From Loripinus fragilis (Eukaryota > Mollusca > Bivalvia > Lucinida > Lucinidae), in the NCBI GenBank assembly GCA_964019695.1, contig OZ026524.1:24635656-24699655 (forward strand): a DNA stretch of 64,000 nt, in the 5' to 3' direction. The notes below the pieces were generated by a model that saw only the letters and a list, made by a program, of their open reading frames with translations, was not told where the DNA came from and searched no databases. Position 1 is the stretch's first letter, and the number at the start of each line of letters is the position of its first letter. Positions 22,351 through 35,307 of the stretch are shown here, one piece after another. A program made the position numbers and the translations under genes.

Positions 22351-22445
22351 TTTCCCCCCCTTGTGCCAGCAAGCCACTTTCATACAATGTGTAAAATATG
22401 GTAACACATATACATGCAAAAGCTTTTGCTGGCACACGGGGGGGA
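22351..22445. repeat. 95-bp inverted-repeat hairpin
   Basis: CCCCCTTGTGCCAGCAAGC on the left pairs with GCTTTTGCTGGCACACGGGG on the right. It is a short foldback with no ORF. Confidence 0.6.
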
Positions 22446-23579
22446 ATGATATTTTAAAAAATGTTTTCGGATTTCTATATATCTTAATGTAAAACTGATT
22501 GTTCTACCCAAAATTTTACATCTTTGAAGCATTTAATATCGATAACGGATTTCACAGCCATAAAGTACTCAGGTCAGGGTAGCTTCAAGGTGAAGAAAGG
22601 GACAATTGACAAACTTTTATTTTTACTGAAAACCATAGGCATTTACCCATAGCAAGTGTCAATGATCCTTCGCTTTGTTTACCACACGTCTGTAGATGTA
22701 TGTACCCCGACTTTGTTACATTCGAAGATCAGCCTGCGCACCGCACAGTCTTATCAGCACCTTTGTTTCTAGAACAAAACAATTAAACATTTTGTCGGGC
22801 CAGATCTGGGCCCAAACTGTCTGCTAAATTAGTTTGTCACAGCCTCTTTGGGGGGAGGCCCCACCCTGGGTTCGTTTACCTGTATGTAAGTGACCAGTCC
22901 GTGTATATTGGGTCCAAGTCACTGCTAATAGTATCAACGGCAGACAGAGGGACAGGGTTATGGTTCACGGACATGTTTGAGATCAAAGAAGCCGACTATC
23001 AGACCACGTGCTGTTGTTGTTTTAAGACTCGCGGTGGCTTTTGCGCACGAAAGCGGACTTAGCACACAAAACATAATTGCCCAGCTGTGTCTCATGGGTT
23101 TGCATGAAAAAACAAAACAAAACAATTTCAATGAACTGGAGCATGAAACGGCGCACTGCATGCATGAAAAACTAGATTTGTGCTCGGACTCAGTATATTG
23201 GGTCCGAGATTTGTGGTACTTGTCTGAAATTTTCCTTTTCTTTGAGATATGAATGTACCCAGCGGCTCGAAGCCAATATATCATAAATTGAGCCGTGGCA
23301 TGTGATTTAGACTCAGACGAGCCAGTGCAGCCTCCTTTTAAGCTTGGTTTAAACAATATTTTATTCAGATAATTTGCATGTAGACAAATTTATACAATGT
23401 TAATATATTCAGGATCTGACAGTAAGCTTTAAGCTTGTATGTAAGCCATTTCCTGACACAAAATGTATATAGGCCTACAACATATGTGAATAGTATAGAA
23501 ACATTACAAAGAATAATCAACTAGCGCTACAGGTAGAATATGTAAAGAAAACAATTGAGAAAGATATTTATTTAAGGAA

Positions 23580-23580
<1 letters not shown>
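22446..23580. other. No gene recognised
   Basis: A half copy of the GATCAG-type element lies near 22796-22830. Bases 23275-23345 (GAGCCGTGGCATG, then GACTCAGACGAGCC) match inverted sequence at 40440-40515. A minus-strand ORF of 132 codons at 22958-23356 overlaps these repeats and is not supported as a gene. Confidence 0.5.

Positions 23581-23626
<46 letters not shown>
23581..23626. repeat. (AG)n microsatellite
   Basis: About 22 AG units. It lies just beyond the 3' UTR of LINE D and could mark that element's 3' tail. Confidence 0.95.
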
Positions 23627-23627
<1 letters not shown>

Positions 23628-23897
23628 CGATGAGAGGGGGGTGGAGAGTTATCAAACTGCGTATTTATTTGCACAACATTTGTTGAAAATCGTAAGAGTG
23701 GGTGCAAGAGAGTCTTTTTAATATTTGAAATGGGAGAGATAGAGTTATGAAAGTTGAAAGGACGAAGGAAAAAAGTATGTTGACCGCATTCCTTCAGTAC
23801 ACTTTGGAAGATAGACAAGGTTTAATGAGACTAAACATCATAGTTCAGGCCTGGACAAGTATAATACATTGGTTTACAAGTATATAGTCTAGTGGGC

Positions 23898-25100
23898 CTA
23901 TTGTTCAAATCTTTTTGACTTAATTATAAAATCTTGGACTTTAAGAAGTAGTGATACATTTTCATCATTTGTAAACTCCGGTTTGCCGCAAAGGAGCTGA
24001 TGCGTAGTGTGGTTTCTGGGGACATCACCCAGATACCTTTCACGTACTGCTGTTAATTGAGGACAAATATAGAAGAAATGGTATGCACTCTCAAAACCAC
24101 CACATGAGCAAGACGGGCTAGGTATTATATTTTTACGATAGAGATCGGCATTTAGTGAGCTACATTGCATACGTAATCTTGCATGGAGAATTTGCCCTTT
24201 TCTTGAACCAGCTGAGTAATACTTAGGGGGTGCACGATTCCTTGTTTCTCTGTTGAGTTGGTATTTGAAAGACGCTACGGAGCTGGCATCCTTTATTTCC
24301 TGTGCTAAGTTATTCCATTCTCTAATTGTTGAGGGATAAAACGAGTTATAAAACAACTTTGTATTAGTATGAATAGTGCGAATATCGCTTGAATTCCTAA
24401 GTCTATAAGGATTGCCATCCTGAACAAGAGGGGGTACAAATTCCTGCAAGTAATTCGGTGTAAGGTTATTTATGATTTTATAAAATATCACGAGCTTATG
24501 TTTGGTGCGACGTTCTTGCAATGAATCCCATTCCAGATCAGCCAGAAGTTTTTCAAGGCTACAGAGCTTGGTGCCTCCTGTGATTATTCTAGCTGCCTCG
24601 TGATGGATAGAATCAAGCTGTCTTTTTGCTTCATTGGAACAGTTGTCCCAAACTGAGTCACTATACTCAAGCAAGGGACGTATGAATGCGAAGTACATTT
24701 TTTCTAGTGCTTGTCTATTGACATTAAACTTGAGAGCTTTCATAAGATGTAATCTTGACCATGCTGTATTGGTCACTCTTTGGATGTGATCTGACCAGTT
24801 ACATGTGTTAGAGAAAGTAAGTCCTAAATGTCTGTGAGAGGTGGTTTCGTTCAAGATAACATTGTTCATTTCTAGTGGAGGATGGGCAATCGGGAGCTGT
24901 CTGCGAGATATAATAAGAGAAGTCGTTTTTGTGGGATTAAAGTCTACTAGCCAATCATTGGCCCAGACATTGATAGTATCAAGATCAGAATTAAGAATAA
25001 AAGCTGCAGTTTTTGGGTCGTCAATGATAATGTATATACTTGTGTCGTCTGCAAAAAGACGTATTGATGATCAAATGTTATTTACAATATCATTAATATA
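23898..25100 (-). pseudogene. LINE D RT catalytic box, thumb and C-terminus
   Basis: After TGA 25071-25073 the frame reads SSIRLFADDTSIYI, with an intact FADD box. Then come WLVDFNPTKT, HLGLTFSNTCNWSDHI, RPLLEYSDSVWDN and REWNNLAQEI. Near the end CSCGGFESAYHFFYIC gives a C-x-C-x(n)-H-x4-C zinc motif. It ends at 23898. This is the complete 3' half of a Jockey/CR1-like ORF2. Confidence 0.92.
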
Positions 25101-26074
25101 AATAAAAAAAGCAAGGGACCAAGAATGGAGCCCTGGGGAACTCCTGCTAAAACGTTGGCTCAAGTAGATTCTACCCCATTCAGAACAACGCGCTGTCTGC
25201 GGTTTGAGAGATAACTTTGGAACCATTGGAGAAGAGAGCCAGAAATACCCATGCAGGCTAGTTTATGTAATAGACCTTTGTGCCATACTCTGTCAAAAGC
25301 CTTGCTGATGTCACAGAAAACAACACGCACTTCTTTACCATTGTCAACTGCTTCTAAAAATGAGTGATATGTGTGTAATAACTGGAAAGTAGTTGAATCG
25401 CCTTGGATGAATCCGGACTGAAAGGGGGTGAGAAGACTATTTTCACTTATGTAGTTGAAAATATGTTTGTGCACATACCTTTCCATTACTTTCCCTAATT
25501 GGCTTAGTAAGGATATTGGCCTATAATTTGAAGGAACCGATTTATCTTCTTTTTTGTGGATAGCGGTGACATTGGCGTCTTTCCAATTTGAGGGGAAATA
25601 ACCTTGTAATAATGAGCGATAAAATACCGTTACTAAAGGCTTAGAAAGCACGGACGCACCTTCCTTCAGTAAGCGACGACTTATAAGGTCGGGGCCACAT
25701 GCCTTAGTTACTTTTAAATTATCTAAGACATCTTTTACTTCTTGTTCTGATATAGTTATGAAGTTGAGCTCATTATTAGTATCCGTGCGTGGAGGCAACG
25801 TTTTATTTATATCATTAACAACAAACTGGGAACTGAAATATTCGTTTAACATATTAGCCTTATCAGCATTATTCTCAGCAAATTTATTGTCGAGCTTCAA
25901 TGTTGGTATTGAATGAGATGTTTTACTAACACCTAGTATTTGTTTGGACGGTTTCCAAAATAATTTAGAGTTGACATTTTCTTTAGATAAGATATCTTCA
26001 AGCTTGTCGAAGTAATTCGTTTTTGACAATCTAATTTCATGGAAGACCTTATTCCTCAGGGCCTTAAATTTTTT
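25100..26074 (-). pseudogene. LINE D reverse transcriptase, fingers and palm
   Basis: The frame holds VTKACGPDLIS, WKDANVTAIHKKEDK, SNYRPISLLSQLGKVMER, VVFCDISKAFDRVWHKGL and, after TGA 25160-25162, AGVPQGSILGPLLF. The TGA stands where related elements have Trp or a similar residue. A one-base deletion in a T run near 25110 shifts the frame. Apart from these, the catalytic motifs are intact. Confidence 0.92.
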
Positions 26075-26930
26075 TCAAAGTGACTGATTGGATGTTTTTT
26101 TGAATTTCCTGAAAGCGCGTTTTCGTTTTCGGATGAGGTTTTTAATATGGCAAGTTATCCATGGTGGCTCGTCAGGCCTTATTGTAACTATTTTGCTTGG
26201 AACGGAATTTTCACAAGCAACATCTAGGTCTTCTTGTATACATACTACAATATCATCGATATTTTCTGTAACTAGCTTTTCCTCGAGATTAAATGATATC
26301 AAATTTTCACAACATTGGGTAAAATCAGCTCGTTCATAGTTACGTATTTTGCGCTTAAACGATTTAGTTGACGGGCGCAGAAATTTAAGTAAAACAAGTA
26401 TTGGACAGTGGAATCGGATTTGGTCTGGTATAAATGAATCAGCTACACCACTCATCAAAATATTTGAACTATTGCGTACGAGAATCAAGTCTATAAGGGA
26501 TGATGAATTTTCTGTGAAGTGCGTGTCTTCATTTATCAGTTGTTCTAAGTTGTAATTTTGAATTAAATCTTTTATTTTATTGTTTCCGTTGATTCTCATA
26601 TTCAAATTAAAATCTCCAGTTATAACAATATCTGGTATGTTTGTGATATATGCTCTGTCAATGCTTTCGCTTAAAATAGTAAAGTAATCTGCTGTGCTGT
26701 TTGTAGGTCTGTAAAACCCACCAATCAATATTTTCTTAGATCTCACACATATCTCTAACCAGACGGCTTCCAGGTTGTTAATTTCCAGATCAGTTCGACG
26801 TTTACATACGAGAGACTGTCTGACGTAAATGATAACTGCCCCTCCAGGACGACCGATCCTGTCTGCTCTGAACGGTGGATGAAACGCTTCAATTAGTAAT
26901 TTATCATTTGCTGTTACAGTCAGTCATCTT
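26075..26930 (-). pseudogene. LINE D endonuclease domain
   Basis: Sense extends upstream of the Met at 26746 to about 26925 (FRADRIGRPGGAVIIYVR). It continues with ILIGGFYRPTN, then DIVITGDFNL (GDFN motif), SLIDLILV and FIPDQIRFHCPI, where the last position normally reads SDHxPI but here is IRFHCPI. It runs into the linker WITCHIKNLIRKRKRAFRK and ends at TGA 26075-26077; the same frame continues on the other side. Confidence 0.88.
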
Positions 26931-27249
26931 TCCCTCCTATTCTTCCCCAATTTTGGGGTCTGCTGGCAAAAGCCATTTTAACTTGATTATGATCAACAAA
27001 TGGTAGCATCTGAGAGAAATATCTCCCTGACCTGTCTGCTGAACTCCACTGGGACTCAAATAAGCTCATGTTATTGCTCTTCTGGATAGTAGAATGACTT
27101 TTGAGTCGGCAAAGTGGCTGTAAACCAGCCTGTTCAACTGTTGAATAAGAACATTCTTGATATTTGTATGTTCTACACTCCTTCCTAGTTCTTTATAATT
27201 AATTTACTAGATTTCAGTACTAAACTAGAAATGTGTCCATAGGACACGG
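26931..27249. other. No gene recognised
   Basis: Short spacer between the LINE D truncation point and the pearl-like element. No coding or repeat structure could be supported. Confidence 0.5.
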
Positions 27250-28764
27250 ATGCCCCCGCTATTGCCAAATTCCCATGAATAGGGAAATGTCATTAACAAA
27301 GGGCAATAACTCTTGAAGGCATGATGCGATATGGGCCATTCTGAAACTTGAAGACATTATGGTACTAAATAATGTGACCAAGTTTCATAGAGTTATAATC
27401 AAAACTATTCATCTTAGAGGGCGGACATCATTTAAAACGGTGAATTTTAATAGACAAATGGCCATAGCTGCTGAAAGCATGGTGTGATATGGACCATTAT
27501 CGAACTTGAAGAAGACATCATGGTACTAAACAATGTGACCAAGTTTCATAAAATTCTGATCAAAAGTATTCGACTTAGAGAGCGAACATCATTTAAAACG
27601 GTGAATTTTTATAAACAAAGGGCCATAACTGCTGAAAGCATGGTGCAATATGAACCATTATTAAACTTGAAGAAGACATCATGGTACTAATGAATGTGAC
27701 CAAGTTTCATAAAATTCGGATCAAAAGTATTCAACTTAGAGAGCGGAGGTGAATTTTCATAAACAAAGGGCCATAACTACTGAAAACATTGTGCGATATG
27801 GACCATTATGAAACTTGAAGAAGACATCATGGTACTAAACAATGTGACCAAGTTTCTTAAAATTCTGATCAAAAGTATTCGACTTACAGAGCGGACATCA
27901 TTTAAAACGGTGAATTTTTATAAACAAGGGCCATAACTGCTGAAAGCATGGTGCAATATGCACCATTATCAGACTTGAAGAAGACATCGTGGTACTAAAC
28001 AATGTGACCAGGTTTCATAAAATTCGGATCGAAAGTATTCAACTAAGAGAGCGGAGGTGAATTTTCATAAACAAAGGGCCATAAATACTGAAAACATGGT
28101 GCGAAATGGACCATTATGAAACTTGAAGAAGACATCATGGTACTTAACAATGTGACCAAGTTTCATAAAATTCTGATCGAAAATATTCGAGTTAGAGAGG
28201 GGACGTCGTTTCAAATGGTGAATTTTCCTAAACAAATGGGCCATTATGAAACTTGAAGAAGACATCATGGTACTAAACAATGTGACGAAGTTTCATAAAA
28301 TTCTGATAAAAAACATTCGAGTTAGAGAGCGGACGTCGTTTCAAATGGTGAAATTTCATAAAGAAAGGGCCATAACTCTTGAAAGCCTGGTGCAAATATG
28401 GACCATTATCGAACTTGAAGAAGACATCATCGTACTAAACAATGTGACCAAGTTTCATAAAATTCTGATAAAAAATATTCGAGTTAGAGAGCGGACGTCG
28501 TTTCAAATGGTGAATTTTCATAAACAAAGGGCCATAACTCTTGAAAGCCTGGTGCGATATGGACCATATAAAACTTGAAGAAGACATCATGGTACTAAAC
28601 AATGTGACCAAGTTTCATAAAATGCTGATAAAAAATATTCGAGTTAGAGAGCGGACGTCATCGGGACAGACGTACGTAATTACGAACGTACGTACATAAA
28701 GTACGTATGGATGGACGGACAGGGGTAACACTTAATGCCCCGGCCATTATCATGGCGGGGGCAT
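27250..28764. mobile_element. Pearl-like element with ~160-bp tandem core
   Basis: It is bounded by a 10-bp inverted pair, ATGCCCCCGC (27250) and GCGGGGGCAT (to 28764). Inside, GTGACCAAGTTTC recurs nine times, at 27374, 27535, 27696, 27844, 28004, 28152, 28282, 28444 and 28604, with spacing 160-162 or shortened to 130-148 bp. After the last unit come GACGTACG-type and GGATGGACGGAC simple repeats. Tandem ~160-bp core plus microsatellite end matches the pearl elements of oysters, later linked to Helentrons. The ORFs here only translate the repeat. Confidence 0.8.
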
Positions 28765-29599
28765 AATAAAGCAAGTTTTTAGAAGCAGAATGGAACCAAT
28801 GAAAACCCATAGGCCTTTCTTAATATTATCTCATGAATATTAAGCAGTTATTCAGAACGAGGCTTCCTAAGCTTGGAATAGTTAGCAGTATTGGTTTCCT
28901 TAGCTTCTTGACCATGTTTTACCTTTTCCTAGGTGGAAAATTATACATATCCATATGAAATATTGTTAAAAATTATTAAATAAAATATTTAAATATTAAT
29001 TTTCTTTGCAGATTATTATTTTAATCTCAAATACTATCATATTTCCTTTTACACATACTGTACTATTACTAAAAAAAATGACACACTTCCAATGTTTACA
29101 ATATAAATCACGCTGGCAGGGTGGGTTTTCCCAGACTTGTATGCTTCTGTTTTTTTATTTAGGCCATACTAAATGTTTAATGCATTATCATGCTGACTTT
29201 CAAAAAATCTTAATGCTCAAATAATTTTCATTAAGAGGGGAAACCAACATTTTATTCCATGGTTCTAAAACTAAACAACTACAAATAATATTGAGAAAGT
29301 CTGCAAGTTAGTTTGTTTAATAAGAACCATCTGTTGTTTTCATCATGTATTTCTAAAACAATTTTCTACCGTATTTAAAGTAAATTGTGTGACACCAAAA
29401 ACAATTATTGCAGTTTCTCATGATAGGTGCTTTCTTTACAGTTAAAGCGGCGGGCGACGATTTGGAAGTTATTTTATATTTACCATTGGAGAAATAAAAT
29501 CCTTTTTCTAAAATAACTTTTGTTCAATATTATATACATAGACATAAATCCAAAATAATTTGTACCAGTACTCCATAAACGGCTCTATAACAGTTGTCT

Positions 29600-29990
29600 A
29601 TTAGTTGGCAATCCGAATCGAAAAAAGATGCATATTTTTGGTTTTGTTGGCATTTTTGAGTACATTTGTAAGACCACTTTTAACATAATATTTAGCATGT
29701 ATACAAAGCCTTAGGGGTGGATGCCAAGTCTGAATTTGCATATGAAGGCCAGAAATTAGGTCAAAGGTCATTGAGTGCAAAAATGAGAAAATATATACTA
29801 CTGTAAAACAATTTTATCTTTTTATATGTAAACAGATTTCATTTCAAGCCAAATTTTGTAAGCTTATAGTTATAAGTCTGAAAAACATTGAGAAAATGTT
29901 TTTTATAACTAAATGTTCATATGTAGACTTTAAAATGGGGTCAAAGGTCAGCAAGTGCAATAATCAGAGCATTTTTTACAAACTGTGTTT
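29600..29990 (+). repeat. Left arm of ~4.7-kb inverted repeat
   Basis: Landmarks in order: TAGTTGGCAATCC, GGCATTTTTGAGTACATTTG, AGGGGTGGATGCCAAGTCTG, AAATTAGGTCAAAGGTCA, then a second GGGGTCAAAGGTCA about 180 bp on. The right arm has the same landmarks in inverse order. Confidence 0.7.
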
Positions 29991-32900
29991 TTTCTCAGGT
30001 CCAACAACAAGATGTTTTTAAACTCTAAAAAGGGTAGAAGTCTTTCAGAAGGCTTACGTTTACATGTTTATTATTAAAGGAACCCCTTTGGAAGCATCTT
30101 TGTATGGATTTTACAAAGACCAACACTGTAAGTTTTGTGCAATCATGACGGAAATTCTCCCTCATTTGGGCTAAACTGAGATATATGGACTACTTTAAAC
30201 GTTTGCTGCACCTCTCAGAAAGTAAAACTATTTTCAGTTTAGGACATGTCATGGGGCCTTAAAAAACCCATAATTTGATGACTTTTCTGTGGTCATTTTT
30301 CTATAAATCACCTGTAATCAACGTTTCCCTACTGACATTGAAAATAACAGTACACACAATACAAGGCTAATGTTGATTTATTTTAATAGTATAAGTGAAA
30401 CAGTTTAAGCATTAAATGTTTAAACTAGACATAAAAATCAATTGCATACATATGTGATCTGTATTTCTGCTCGTCACCGATACTTATGTTACATTTTATA
30501 CTAAATTGCAGATAATGACTTTACAAATTACATGTATTAGAATAAACCATGATACCTGACCTGAAATATACATGATGTTGATCTATATTCTAATTGAAAA
30601 TGTTCATTTTCATATATTTGAAGTTGTTTTATAACTTTTAACTTGCAATTAAGTGAAATTGAGTAAATATTTAAATATTCTAATTAGTATGTGATTTGTA
30701 CCGGCTCCAGCATGTAATGCATAGCTCCTTACAGATTCATTTTTCTATTTACATTGCATTGGAATTGGCAAAATATCTTTCATAATGAAATCAAAATATA
30801 ACTATATTAACAATTATGGATCTGAAATTGCTGCACATATATTAATGAGGTAACGTAGGTAACAAAATGTGCTTTACATAAATGGATAATGGTAGTAAGT
30901 TGTTGTTAGGCTTATGTAAAATTTGGGACTGCTCTCCCCAATTCGCTTACATATACTACACACATTTTATTCTGTATAAGACTTAATTTAAAAGAGTGTC
31001 ATGGGTTGGTCTGCAATATGCGAATGTGACATTTCCTGGTCTTACTCAATTACTTTTTGCAATTGCTTGGTCTTTTACATTCATATTGCAGTTTTAAGAT
31101 TTCTAACATAATGAAAAACGTGCAACCTACATCATGATTTAAATATTGACTTAATATCAATAATTTACTTAAAATAGCATAACGATATTTCAAACATCTA
31201 GTGACAAGGCAGGAATTAAGGCAGGGGTAGTGCTGAGTGTCTTCTAGAGCAGGTATAGGTTTTTGAAGATTGCAAATATAACATCAACCAAAGCTTTTGT
31301 AGTATAGCCTCATTATGGTTTATGCTGAATTCTTTTAATTTGGCTTAAATGAAATGTATGTGTGGTTCCTGTTGGCCTACATACCCTAATTGTTTTAACC
31401 CTACCCTAAACATTAAAATGGTCTTTATGAAAAATACCTAAAATGGGCACTTTTTCAGATTTTTTCACTATTTTCTTTGTTAAATGTTATAACAAAATTT
31501 AAAAATTTCCCTACCTTCCTACCCTAAATTGTGTTGGTATGCAACAGGAACCATGCATATATTTCAATTAGGCCTAATTTCACTTTTCACTGTTGACAAT
31601 TACATTATAAAATTAATTTATCATCAGTCCCCATTAAAATCTTCTATGTTTTGTTGAACTATATTTAACACCATATTGTAATGACGATTATCTTGTTATA
31701 TTCTGCAGCAATTCTGATGGAAACTATTCTGCTTGTTAATTATCTTAGACTAAGGTTGGTTGAGGTAAGGTTACCTGAGCCATGTAGCAGTCTTGTAAAA
31801 CATTTGAACATGTTTCATGGTAACATAAACAACAAATTATTCGAACGTTAGTGATACTTTATTTTAAAGATCAGTTGACTGTTTTTACTGAATCATAAAA
31901 CAAAAACATGACTCCCAAAGTTCACTAGTATGGTTTGCATCTCTGAAACTCACAGATTAAACTGAATGTTGAAAAAGTAGTGTCACACGCAGCTGATTTA
32001 TTTGCTTTTCTTATTCACGAGGTAGTTTGTTTTTAGTTTTGTTTATGCACTTTTTGATTTTGTTGAGCTATTTGTAACCCTAGTACATGTTTTATATATG
32101 TCCTATGAAAAGTGAGTTATGGTCTGTTTGTTGGTTTTTAAAGGTTTACTAAATTACGCATATTGTGATAGTCTTAAATATATGCAAAAACATCGAAAAT
32201 GTGAACAGCATTGCTGACAACAGCTTGCAGAAAGCATTTTAAGCATAAACTTGCTCATTCTTGTACCCATATCCTTGTAGATATTTGTGAAGACTAGCAC
32301 TGTTTGAGGACTGTCTTGTATATAGTGAAAGGAAAGTAGTTCAGTTTTATTTCAAGAGTAATGCCATATTAAAACTACACATTTCGAGTATGTTACCAGT
32401 TACAAGTGCTATCCAATCTGATATATTGCACTTGTTTCTACGAGCAGTAGATGTATATATTAATGTAAGTCACCTACCCTATATGCAATCAATCCCTGTC
32501 TTAGCAAACTGTCATGGTTAACAGATAGATTCTACACTAGAACAGGCGATTTAACTACCTTAGGATCTTATATACATAAAGCAAATCCCAGGTGTTAAAC
32601 CAATTAAACCAATTGATTATGCTAGTAAATGTACATATTAGATAACCATTTCAAGACACATTTACTCTAAATACTAAGAAATGACCACAAACTGTTGGAA
32701 AACTATTAACACAATCAAAGCATTAGGTGCTCCAATATGGTGAATGCCAGACATCCATTTTGGGGAAATTTAATTTGAATAAAACTTGCATTGGCATTTT
32801 ACAGTTAAAAAGAATAACATCAAGAAACACATGCCAATAACCTCATAGCATTTGATTTCTATCATCATTGCAAAAAATTATAAGCAAAATATGTTTAAAA

Positions 32901-33929
32901 CTGATACTTAGAATTTGATTCATCGACACTGAAACAATTACAATGTATAAAAAGTTGCGCTGTGAAAGACATAGATCTATATTTTATGGTATCTTAAAAT
33001 TAGAGGTTACCTTTAATATCATATCTATACTGCTTCTATATTTGGATGAAAACGTTTACACAACCAGCCTGATTTCAAAGAAATGCTGCTTTTGAATCAA
33101 CATTATTTCATTAATATGTGCAAATTAAAGGACACCCCTACGATTAAATGTTTAAAAGTTATATGGAGGATTACCCTTAATGTCAGGGCTATTTCCATGA
33201 TATACCCCACAAAAGTTAACAATGTTTTCACTGGATCGTCATTATTAGAAATGTACCTGTATATTAGCTTTATGTTATGTATGTTACCATCTACTAACAG
33301 GCCGATGCGAAGACCAATGTGAGGATATATTCCTTCCAGTATATGGTATTTACCATATCCTATCATAGTTTCACCACGCCTGATGTTTTATGAAAGGAGG
33401 CTTGGTTTTTGTGTTTTAATGAAGCTATGCTTAGTATATGCAATTAGCAGGTAGTGGCCCTGTAAAAAGTGTTTTACAATTACTCATAAATGGGAACAAA
33501 CATAACAAATGTGTGAAATGAGAAAAGAAATATATTTTAGTCCTATAAGCATGATATCATGGCCAATTCCTTCATGAAAGCTGTAGCTAGGAATATATAC
33601 CTTTGAGAAATGACTCAATTTCAGATGATAAAATGTAACGTAAGTAACAACTTTAACACATCTTATGTTTAAAAGGATAGATAATTGCATAAAAGGACGT
33701 ATTCATACAAAGCATTAAGCAAAAGAAATTAATTCGTTTAAAATAGAATGGTTATTCTTAGTTGTAGTGCATTTTATTTGATTTTAAACAGTAACGTACT
33801 TTACATGCCTATTATGAATATTTGACCGCAGGAAACTTATAAAATCATTGCTTTCCAAACATGATAGACACACACCTAACAGGATAGCAATAAAAAATCT
33901 TCCATTAGGGTAGAAGCGAACTTAAATTT

Positions 33930-34330
33930 GAATTTTGCCCCTACATACATAAAATATTGCTACAATTTTCACCGATTTTGCACTTAAATGACCTTTGATC
34001 CAAACACATATCATGCCTTGATGATGCTGTTTGTTTATATAGTATGGCTGGATTATCCAAAAGAGATTTTGCATTACTTTTAATCATAATTTTGGATAGC
34101 TAATTGATAAAACGCTAAAATCTGACGTATCTACAAGAATTTGCACTCTGTTGACCTTTGACCTAATTCTGGGACTTTGGGGCATTTCCAGACTTGGCAT
34201 CCACCCCTATCCTTCTTAAAGCACATCAAGATACACTTTGAGCATGGATGCCAAAATGTATTCAAAAATGCCGATAAAAAATTTTTTCAGGCTCTGGATG
34301 GCCAACTATATCAGGAGATTACAGTCTTCA
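33930..34330 (-). repeat. Right arm of ~4.7-kb inverted repeat
   Basis: Read on the minus strand it gives TAGTTGGCCATCC, GGCATTTTTGAATACATTTT, AGGGGTGGATGCCAAGTCTG, GAATTAGGTCAAAGGTCA and, farther in, GGATCAAAGGTCA, matching the left arm block by block. Confidence 0.7.
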
Positions 34331-34464
34331 GGAAACACTTACTATTTTGTTTGAATTGAATATCAAGCCTGCACAAATGGACCATATTCAAAACTGATCG
34401 TGTAACTTTCTGCCAACAAATTAGGTCATATGTAAATAGAACCACGGTTAAAATTCTCATCCAA

Positions 34465-34545
34465 CAGACTGGTAAAGCCAGGGTTCGAACCCGTGACCCC
34501 TGATTTACAAGGCGAGTGGCTTATTCACTACACCACAGTGTACCC
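34465..34545 (-). ncRNA. tRNA-derived SINE-like fragment
   Basis: On the minus strand TGTGGTGTAGTGAATAAGCC resembles a pol III A box, and GGGTTCGAACCC matches the B box, with a TTGTAAA anticodon-loop-like segment (UGU) between. The anticodon and acceptor stems do not pair properly and the T stem has mismatches, so this is not a working tRNA. A tRNA-derived SINE head or tRNA pseudogene is the likely source. Confidence 0.6.
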
Positions 34546-35282
34546 TAGTTCCAGCTATAGATAGCAATTTTGGTGCGTCAAATATGAAACTTTTGTTTTT
34601 CTGTTCTTTCACTCAATAATGTATGCTTTATTTTTCACTTACAGTGAATAATAGAAGGTTTGACGAGTGATCATTAAGTTGTTTTAACGCAATGTTGCTC
34701 AACAAAGTATTGAATTTCTTTGGTAGGAACCGGTGAATGTATAGTACAATTGTTATTCTTGCATTATACCTGTACCTGTTTCCAACCACATTTGCTCTGA
34801 AATACTGGTAAAATATTATAAATATATATAGTTGCTTCTTCTAAACAAAATTGATGTCAACTTGTTAACTATTGGGTGTGACACTCAGTCAGTCATTTTT
34901 GGCGAACAAGACAACACAAAAATGGTCATTCAGGACCACAATGCTTTCCCGTGTAACATAAGCAAACACATTTAGGGTCATTAAAAAATCCATGGTTCAC
35001 ACAGCATCAGAACCGATAAGATTTACTGAATGGATGGACGGATAGATGGATGGACAGATAGATGATTAAAACTTGAATAACTGGGGACTATATGCTTCCA
35101 TTTAGGTGAACATGATAAAAACATAAACAAAGCGAATAAGAAAAGAAATAAACCAAAACAAGTTGCCAGAGCATTAAAAATAATTCTCGGTCAGATTATA
35201 TGAGAATTAAAGAGAGAAGAAACTATATCCATTTAATAGTTGAAATTCTACTGAAAAGAACCATTTAACATGATTTAAGTAT

Positions 35283-35307
35283 GGGGGGGGGGGGGGGGGG
35301 GGGGGGG
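35283..35307. repeat. Poly-G tract
   Basis: About 25 consecutive G. The length should be treated with caution because homopolymers are error-prone. Confidence 0.95.

Larger units (their letters stand above)
23640..26930 (-). mobile_element. LINE D: young, 5'-truncated non-LTR retrotransposon
   Basis: On the minus strand one frame runs from about 26925 to about 25115, then shifts by one base and continues to 23898. Only three TGA codons and one frameshift interrupt more than 3 kb, so this is the best preserved LINE here. Endonuclease N-terminus and ORF1 are missing, as in typical 5' truncation. Domain order is endonuclease, linker, RT, thumb, C-terminal zinc motif. The 3' UTR probably extends toward the AG tract at 23626. 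Confidence 0.92.

Noticed and set aside
22958..23356. 132-codon minus-strand ORF
   Set aside because: It overlaps dispersed repeat fragments and has no recognisable domain.
24841..25101. Plus-strand ORF over LINE D
   Set aside because: It is the antisense shadow of the RT catalytic region.
25071..26077. Alternative code or selenocysteine use at TGA in LINE D
   Set aside because: Three TGAs in a decaying element are easily explained by mutation, and a frameshift is also present.
27374..28620. Repeated ORFs (FHKILIKNIRVRERTSF) as a protein repeat family
   Set aside because: They follow from a ~160-bp DNA tandem repeat. Frames are not maintained across all units and other frames are equally open.
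34465..34545. Functional tRNA gene
   Set aside because: Box A and box B are present but the anticodon and acceptor stems do not pair.
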